Part shown: piece by piece, positions 58,798-64,000 of the stretch | How the letters are laid out: each line of letters begins with the position of its first letter | How positions within the stretch are numbered: position 1 is the stretch's first letter | NCBI RefSeq assembly: GCF_017313105.1 | Contig: NZ_JAFLND010000001.1 | Coordinates: forward strand, 1,554,508-1,618,507 | Source of the DNA: [Muricauda] lutisoli (nom. illeg.) | Lineage (GTDB): Bacteria > Bacteroidota > Bacteroidia > Flavobacteriales > Flavobacteriaceae | Reading direction: 5' to 3' | Length of the DNA: 64,000 bases | Notes under the pieces: generated by a model | Seen by the model: the letters and a program-made list of their open reading frames with translations, nothing else | Database searches by the model: none | What the model was told of the DNA's origin: nothing | Translations under genes and position numbers: made by a program

Positions 58798-59730
58798 ATG
58801 AACCGTAGAAATTTTGTAAGGGACAATTTGATCCTTTCTGGAGCTTTAAGCCTTGGCACAGCCGGACTGTTTGCTCAAAATACAAGGGCTAACAATAAGG
58901 TACCCGAAGTATCGGAAACATTCAAATTGAAGTATGCCCCACATTTGGGCATGTTCAAAGCCTCGGCGGGTGACGACCCCATCAATCAATTGAATTTTAT
59001 GGCCGACATGGGCTTTACCGCATTTGAGGACAATGGCATGAAAGGACGTTCCATTCAGTTACAGGAACAAATGGCCAATACCATGGAAAAACGTGACATA
59101 ACAATGGGGGTGTTCGTAGCACATGAAATTTCCTGGAACAAGCCCAACCTAACCAATGGAGATGCATCACTCCGAGAAAAGTTCCTGAAGGAAATCAAGG
59201 AATCCATTGAGGTGGCCAAGCGGGTCAATGCCCGATGGATGACCGTGGTTCCTGGCCACGTGGACCTGCGACTAAGAAAAGGGTACCAAACGGCCAATGT
59301 GGTGGAATCGCTCAAACGGGCCTGTGCCCTTTTGGAACCCCATGGGTTGACCATGGTGCTGGAGCCACTCAATTTTAGGGATCATCCCGGACTTTTTCTA
59401 ACCGATAGCCCCCAAGCCTATGAAATATGCAAGGCGGTGGACAGCCCATCCTGTAAAATCCTTTTTGATATCTACCATCAACAGATCCAAGAAGGGAACC
59501 TTATTCCCAACATAGATGCATCATGGGAAGAGATTGCCTACTTCCAAGTGGGTGACAACCCCGGAAGAAAAGAACCCACAACCGGTGAAATCAATTACAA
59601 GAATGTATTTGAACACATCCATTCCAAAGGCTATCAGGGAATTGTGGGCATGGAGCATGGGAATTCAAGGCCCGGCAAAGATGGTGAACAGGCGGTTATC
59701 AACGCCTATAAGGCAAGTGACACCTTTTAA
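58798..59730 (+). CDS. TIM-barrel sugar isomerase/epimerase family protein
   Basis: A 310-residue protein of the AP-endonuclease-like TIM barrel family (hydroxypyruvate isomerase-like). It has a twin-arginine-like signal (NRRNFVRDNLILSGALSLG), NFMADMGFTAFEDNGM, the metal-site strands MTVVPGHVDLRL, MVLEPLNFRDHPG, KILFDIYHQQIQEG and a final GIVGMEHGNSRPG. Conserved Glu, Asp and His fit a divalent metal site. Secreted family members in Bacteroidota act as 3-keto-glycoside lyases or epimerases. Its stop shares one base with the next start. Confidence 0.88.
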   Translation: MNRRNFVRDNLILSGALSLGTAGLFAQNTRANNKVPEVSETFKLKYAPHLGMFKASAGDDPINQLNFMADMGFTAFEDNGMKGRSIQLQEQMANTMEKRDITMGVFVAHEISWNKPNLTNGDASLREKFLKEIKESIEVAKRVNARWMTVVPGHVDLRLRKGYQTANVVESLKRACALLEPHGLTMVLEPLNFRDHPGLFLTDSPQAYEICKAVDSPSCKILFDIYHQQIQEGNLIPNIDASWEEIAYFQVGDNPGRKEPTTGEINYKNVFEHIHSKGYQGIVGMEHGNSRPGKDGEQAVINAYKASDTF

Positions 59731-60704
59731 TGATTACAGTAAAGCTACATATCAAATATATTAAAGCCATTTGCCTGGCATTCGGCGGTGTTGCAATCAC
59801 TTTTGGACAGCAAACTTCCGACTACACGGAACATTTGCCGGGAACCGATGCCAGTATTGAAATGATCTCGATTCCCTCCGGCACATTTCATATGGGCAGT
59901 GAAGAAGGGGAACCATGGAGAAATATAGACGAGGGCCCTGTACGTGAAATTGAAGTTGAAGAATTCTGGATGTCCAAAGTTGAAATCACATGGGAGCTAT
60001 ACAATCTCTTTATCGAGAGGGCGATAGACGACCTTAAAAACGAAACAAAGGGAAGTGAGGTCCAACTGGACACCGACGCCATCTCGGGCGCTACGACACC
60101 TTATGTGGACATGAGCCTGGGCATGGGCCGGGATGCCAATTATCCCGCGGTCAATATAACGCAAAGGGCGGCCTCTACTTTCTGTGAATGGCTCTCTTCC
60201 ATCACCGGACATTATTACCGTTTGCCGACAGAAGCAGAATGGGAATATGCGGCGCGCGCAGGAACAGAACAATCCTATTATTTTGGTGACGACCCGTCGA
60301 ACCTGGAAGACTATGCGTGGTTTAAAGATAACAGTGAAGGAACATACCATCAAGTCGGAACCAAAAAGCCAAATCCATGGGGTCTGTATGATATTTACGG
60401 CAATGTGGCAGAATGGACTTTGGATCAATATCATGAAAATGGCTATGAAAACGCCCAACTTCCTTTCGAGCCAGTGATCACAGAATATCCCGTGGTCATT
60501 CGAGGAGGTTCTTTCAGAGACGACGCGAAACAACTACGCAGTGCCTCCAGATTGGCTTCCGACCCCATTTGGAAACAACGAGATCCACAATTTCCGAGGA
60601 GTAAATGGTGGTTTACGGATGCTGCATTCGTTGGATTTAGGATAGTCAGGCCGTTTACTCCCCCAAAAAAGAACCAATATTACAAATACTGGGTAAAAGA
60701 ATAA
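59730..60704 (+). CDS. SUMF1/formylglycine-generating-like protein, non-catalytic
   Basis: A 324-residue secreted protein of the FGE-sulfatase fold: signal peptide (residues 1-27), MISIPSGTFHMGSEEGE, YRLPTEAEWEYAARAGTE, NPWGLYDIYGNVAEWTLDQY, and VIRGGSFRDDAKQLRSASR. True formylglycine-generating enzymes have a cysteine just before RxAxR at the last motif; here that position is Leu, and no sulfatase gene is nearby, so it is probably not a sulfatase activator. It may be a binding or structural partner of the neighbouring sugar enzymes. Confidence 0.87.
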   Translation: MITVKLHIKYIKAICLAFGGVAITFGQQTSDYTEHLPGTDASIEMISIPSGTFHMGSEEGEPWRNIDEGPVREIEVEEFWMSKVEITWELYNLFIERAIDDLKNETKGSEVQLDTDAISGATTPYVDMSLGMGRDANYPAVNITQRAASTFCEWLSSITGHYYRLPTEAEWEYAARAGTEQSYYFGDDPSNLEDYAWFKDNSEGTYHQVGTKKPNPWGLYDIYGNVAEWTLDQYHENGYENAQLPFEPVITEYPVVIRGGSFRDDAKQLRSASRLASDPIWKQRDPQFPRSKWWFTDAAFVGFRIVRPFTPPKKNQYYKYWVKE

Positions 60705-60728
60705 TACAGCTATTAAAATCACATAAAA

Positions 60729-62060
60729 ATGAAACATAAAAACCAATCCAATACCAAATCAAGAAGAGAATTCATAAAAAACACTTCTATGGCATCAGGT
60801 GCCATAATATTACCATCTCTTGGCTCCAACGCAATGATGAACGTTTTTAATGAAAAAAAATTGAAGATTGCACTCGTGGGTTGTGGTGGTCGAGGAACAG
60901 GTGCTGCCAACCAAGCATTGGAAGCGGACGACCATGTGGAACTGGTCGCAATGGCCGATCTCTTTGAAGACCAGTTGAATTCCAGCTACGGACATTTATA
61001 CGAAAAATACAAGGACACTGGAAAGATCAACGTGAAGGATAAACATAAATTTGTTGGCTTTGATGGTTTTAAAAAGGCAATTGACCTTGCCGATGTTGTA
61101 ATTCTTACCACTCCGCCCGGATTTAGACCCTATCACTTTGCTTATGCCATAGAAAACGACAAGCACGTCTTTATGGAAAAACCGGTGGCCACCGACGCGC
61201 CCGGAATACGCAAGGTATTGGAGACGGCCAAGTTGGCCAGGCAAAAGAAACTAAATGTCGTTGTCGGGCTACAGCGCCATTATCAGGAAAATTACATCAA
61301 GGTCAATTCGATAATCAAGAACGGTGATCTCGGAAAGATTGTCTCAGGCCAGGTATATTGGAATAGCGCAGGTGTTTGGGTACGTCCACGAAAACCAGAA
61401 CAGTCCGAACTAGAATATCAGATGAGGAATTGGTACTATTTCAATTGGATCTGCGGTGACCACATTTTGGAACAGCACATCCATAACATCGATGTGGCCA
61501 ACTGGTTCATCGGGGAGTATCCTATTTCCGCACAGGGCATGGGGGGAAGAATGGTCAGAAAAGGTCCCGATCACGGGGAGATATTCGACCACCACTTTGT
61601 CGAGTTCACCTATCCAAGTGGAGCAGTCATTGCCAGTCAGTGCCGTCACCAGCCTAATACAATGTCCAAGGTGGGTGAAGTATTTCAACTGACCAATGGA
61701 CGGGTGGACACCAACGACGCAGGAGCAGCCAAAATATATGATCTCTCCGGTAACGAAGTACAATCCATAGGCAATTCGATGGGACATAATCCCTATCAAG
61801 TGGAACATGATCAACTTTTCGCCTCCATTCGCAACAAAGGCGTCATAAATGATGCTTTCAACGGAGCTAAGAGTACCATGACGGCCATTATGGGCAGAAT
61901 GGCCACCTATAGTGGAAAAGTCATCGAATGGGACGAGGCCCTAGCCTCCGATCTTCAGCTCATGCCAGAAGAGGTCGACTGGGATTCCCCGACACCGACG
62001 AGACCAGATGAAAACGGCAACTACCCTGTCCCGGTGCCAGGCCAGACCAAAGTTCTTTAG
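60729..62060 (+). CDS. Gfo/Idh/MocA oxidoreductase, Tat-exported
   Basis: A 443-residue NAD(P)-dependent dehydrogenase. The N-terminus has a twin-arginine motif (SRREFIKNT, R12-R13), then the Rossmann fold (IALVGCGGRGTGAA), the EKP motif (HVFMEKPVATD), and a C-terminal alpha/beta domain with catalytic-type residues in EQHIHNIDVANWFIG. Tat export with tightly held NAD(H) is known for Bacteroidota glycosidases and oxidoreductases of this family. It may oxidise or reduce a sugar at C3 together with the GMC enzyme downstream. Confidence 0.9.
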   Translation: MKHKNQSNTKSRREFIKNTSMASGAIILPSLGSNAMMNVFNEKKLKIALVGCGGRGTGAANQALEADDHVELVAMADLFEDQLNSSYGHLYEKYKDTGKINVKDKHKFVGFDGFKKAIDLADVVILTTPPGFRPYHFAYAIENDKHVFMEKPVATDAPGIRKVLETAKLARQKKLNVVVGLQRHYQENYIKVNSIIKNGDLGKIVSGQVYWNSAGVWVRPRKPEQSELEYQMRNWYYFNWICGDHILEQHIHNIDVANWFIGEYPISAQGMGGRMVRKGPDHGEIFDHHFVEFTYPSGAVIASQCRHQPNTMSKVGEVFQLTNGRVDTNDAGAAKIYDLSGNEVQSIGNSMGHNPYQVEHDQLFASIRNKGVINDAFNGAKSTMTAIMGRMATYSGKVIEWDEALASDLQLMPEEVDWDSPTPTRPDENGNYPVPVPGQTKVL

Positions 62061-62387
62061 TGGGCAAGACCGATAGGATATGATAAAATAGGGGTACATA
62101 AAAGGTTTAGTGATGAAACATGTCAATGAACCAGTCACCAATACATTATACTCACTAAGCCGTCTGAACTAAAAGGGCACGATCAAAAAAGACCATGCCC
62201 TTTCCATCGAAAGAGTTCTTCCGGTGGAAAATAATCCGAATGTACCACCTAAAGTATGCAATAAAAGCCACTATGGAATAAAAAATATATAACGTGAACG
62301 CAAAAGAAAGCACCCTTCGATATTTAAAATGAAATAACAATCGAAGAGCAAGAAATTTTGATATCTTACAATTATAATTATTAACTA
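62061..62387. other. intergenic region before GMC oxidoreductase
   Basis: A 327-bp gap without coding sequence. It contains one inverted repeat listed separately and an AT-rich segment before 62388 that probably holds the promoter of the GMC gene. Confidence 0.3.
62172..62203 (+). terminator. possible terminator after Gfo/Idh/MocA gene
   Basis: AAAGGGCA and TGCCCTTT form a perfect 8-bp stem with a 16-base loop, about 110 bp after the stop. The stem ends in TTT but no long T run follows, so termination strength is uncertain. Confidence 0.4.
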
Positions 62388-64000
62388 ATGAGCAAATTTT
62401 ATTACAACGAAGAACAAGAGTCCTATGATGCCATCGTGGTAGGTACGGGTATCAGCGGTGGTTGGGCTGCCAAAGAGTTGTGCGAAAACGGTCTCAAGAC
62501 TTTGATCTTGGAACGTGGTCCCATGGTAAAACACCGTGAAGATTATCCAACCGCCAATATGGATCCATGGGATTTTCCTCATGGAGGGCAACAGACAAGA
62601 GAAGACAAAAAAAAGCAGGAGAAACAATCCAGAACAGGTTACACGGTGCAAGCCGCTTCCAAACATTGGTTCGTAAACGATCTGGAACACCCTTACAATG
62701 AAACCAAAAGGTTTGATTGGATGAGAGGCTATCACGTAGGTGGTCGTTCCATCATGTGGGGACGTCAAAGCTACCGTTGGAGCGACATCGATTTTGAAGC
62801 GAATAAAAATGATGGTATTGCCGTAGATTGGCCAGTACGTTACAAGGATATAGCTCCATGGTATGATAAGGTTGAAAGCTTTATCGGGGTTTCTGGGGAA
62901 AATCTCGGATTGCCCCAACTACCTGATGGTCAGTTTGAACCCATGATGGAACTTAACTGTGTGGAGCAACATGTCCGTGAAAAGGTAGCCGAACATTTTA
63001 ATGGTCGCGTGATTACCGCAGGAAGAACAGCTCACATTAACAGTGACAAAAAATTTGAAGGAGATGGCCGTGTACGTTGTCAATTTCGTAACCGTTGTAT
63101 CAGAGGATGTCCTTTCGGAGGATATTTCAGCAGTGTCTCCTCTACCCTTCCGACAGCTGAAAGAACAGGTAACCTTACCCTAAGGCCGGACTCCATAGTT
63201 CACGAGGTAATTTATGACCCGGACACCCAAAAAGCTACAGGTGTCAAGGTCATCGATAGGGAAACCAAAGAAGAGTTTGAGTTCAAAGCCAAGGTAATTT
63301 TCCTTTGCGCATCTTCGATTGCCTCTACTTCCATTTTGATGCAATCCAAATCTGATAGGTTCCCCAATGGCTTGGGAAATGATTCGGACCAATTAGGAAG
63401 GAACATCATGGACCACCACTTGGGTGTGGGAGCCTCTGGTAAGTTTGATGGTTTCGAAGACAAGTATTATAAAGGTAGAAAACCCAATGGCATCTATATT
63501 CCAAGATTTAGAAATCTGGGAGGTAGTTCCAACATGAAAGACTTTATTAGAGGTTATGGTTACCAAGGTGGTGCTGGTAGAGGCAATTGGGAAAATAATG
63601 TAGCAGAACTGTCCTTTGGCAAAGAATATAAGGATGCCATGCTCAAACCGGGGGGATGGACCTTTGGAATGGGTGGATTTGGAGAGGTACTGCCATATCA
63701 AGACAACAGAATGACCTTGGATTATGACAAGAAGGACCAATGGGGCCTACCTACCGTAACTTTTGATGCGGAATTCAAAGAAAATGAATGGAAGATGCGG
63801 GAAGATATGAAAGAACAGGCCGTCGAAATGCTTACCAAAGCAGGATTAAGGGATGTCCAACCCTATGATAATCCGGGTGCACTTGGACTTGGTATCCACG
63901 AAATGGGTACTGCACGTATGGGGCGTGACCCTAAAACCTCCGTGGTCAATGGATTTAACCAAGTTCATGCCTGTAAAAATGTTTACGTTACCGATGGCGC
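62388..64000 (+). CDS. GMC oxidoreductase, 3' end beyond the window
   Basis: The open frame from ATG 62388 runs off the window after 537 codons. It begins with the FAD Rossmann motif (AIVVGTGISGGWAAKEL, residues 15-31) and LILERGP, then has GYHVGGRSIMWGRQSYRW, a CIRGCPFGGYFSS loop with two Cys, and near the end HEMGTARMG with the GMC catalytic histidine, then NVYVTDGA. Only about 20-30 residues should be missing. It is of the gluconate/glucoside 3-dehydrogenase type, flavoenzymes that oxidise sugars, sometimes at C3, and pass electrons to cytochromes. Confidence 0.9.
   Translation, partial: MSKFYYNEEQESYDAIVVGTGISGGWAAKELCENGLKTLILERGPMVKHREDYPTANMDPWDFPHGGQQTREDKKKQEKQSRTGYTVQAASKHWFVNDLEHPYNETKRFDWMRGYHVGGRSIMWGRQSYRWSDIDFEANKNDGIAVDWPVRYKDIAPWYDKVESFIGVSGENLGLPQLPDGQFEPMMELNCVEQHVREKVAEHFNGRVITAGRTAHINSDKKFEGDGRVRCQFRNRCIRGCPFGGYFSSVSSTLPTAERTGNLTLRPDSIVHEVIYDPDTQKATGVKVIDRETKEEFEFKAKVIFLCASSIASTSILMQSKSDRFPNGLGNDSDQLGRNIMDHHLGVGASGKFDGFEDKYYKGRKPNGIYIPRFRNLGGSSNMKDFIRGYGYQGGAGRGNWENNVAELSFGKEYKDAMLKPGGWTFGMGGFGEVLPYQDNRMTLDYDKKDQWGLPTVTFDAEFKENEWKMREDMKEQAVEMLTKAGLRDVQPYDNPGALGLGIHEMGTARMGRDPKTSVVNGFNQVHACKNVYVTDG

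Noticed and set aside
59730..60704. SUMF1 protein as an active sulfatase-maturing enzyme, implying a sulfated-polysaccharide locus
   Set aside because: The catalytic cysteine position is Leu and no sulfatase is present in the window.

Overview
The window looks like chromosomal DNA of a marine-type member of the Flavobacteriaceae (Bacteroidota). This is inferred from a SusC/SusD pair, DUF6090, DUF3667, DUF5916 and CRTAC1/VCBS families, many ATGA-type gene overlaps, weak or absent Shine-Dalgarno sequences, and promoter-like TAnnTTTG boxes. No rRNA, tRNA, CRISPR array, transposase or integrase was recognised. Genus cannot be fixed from sequence reading alone.

Region 1 (0-14.4 kb) is an energy-metabolism block. 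After an outer-membrane protein and an AraC regulator come a small HEPN-like gene, a giant (1656 aa) NifJ-type 2-oxoacid:ferredoxin oxidoreductase, and a full Rnf complex in the order rnfC-D-G-E-A, a small cysteine-rich membrane protein, an FNR-type reductase, rnfB and a DUF302 gene. The likely logic is oxidation of a 2-oxoacid to reduced ferredoxin, which feeds Rnf (ion pumping, NADH) and an NAD(P)H-ferredoxin reductase.

Region 2 (14.4-24.7 kb) holds a P1B-4 metal-efflux ATPase, a translationally coupled operon (LolA-like protein, two FtsX-type permeases, LolD-type ATPase, outer-membrane barrel), a NIPSNAP protein, an aldo/keto reductase and a Crp-family regulator.

Region 3 (24.8-40 kb) is accessory and scarred. 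It carries a nitroreductase, CPBP protease, TPR-S41 protease, DUF6090, tandem UspA, SnoaL-like protein, DUF3667, a second Crp regulator, a chimeric DUF5916 gene flanked by an old direct duplication, a DoxX-like protein, an FMN reductase and two DJ-1/PfpI proteins. Gene relics and a recurring intergenic motif (core TTCAAATAAACGA) mark past rearrangement.

Region 4 (40-64 kb) is a carbohydrate locus. A DUF1080 protein (3-keto-disaccharide hydrolase family) and galactokinase precede a leftward operon susC-susD-VCBS protein-vanadium-haloperoxidase-like protein-CRTAC1 protein. Divergent from susC run an AraR-like GntR regulator, a GH2 beta-galactosidase, a TIM-barrel isomerase/epimerase, a SUMF1-domain protein, a Gfo/Idh/MocA oxidoreductase and, cut by the window edge, a GMC oxidoreductase. 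Together they suggest uptake of a beta-galactoside that is handled both by hydrolysis and galactokinase and by an oxidative (3-keto-glycoside) route.
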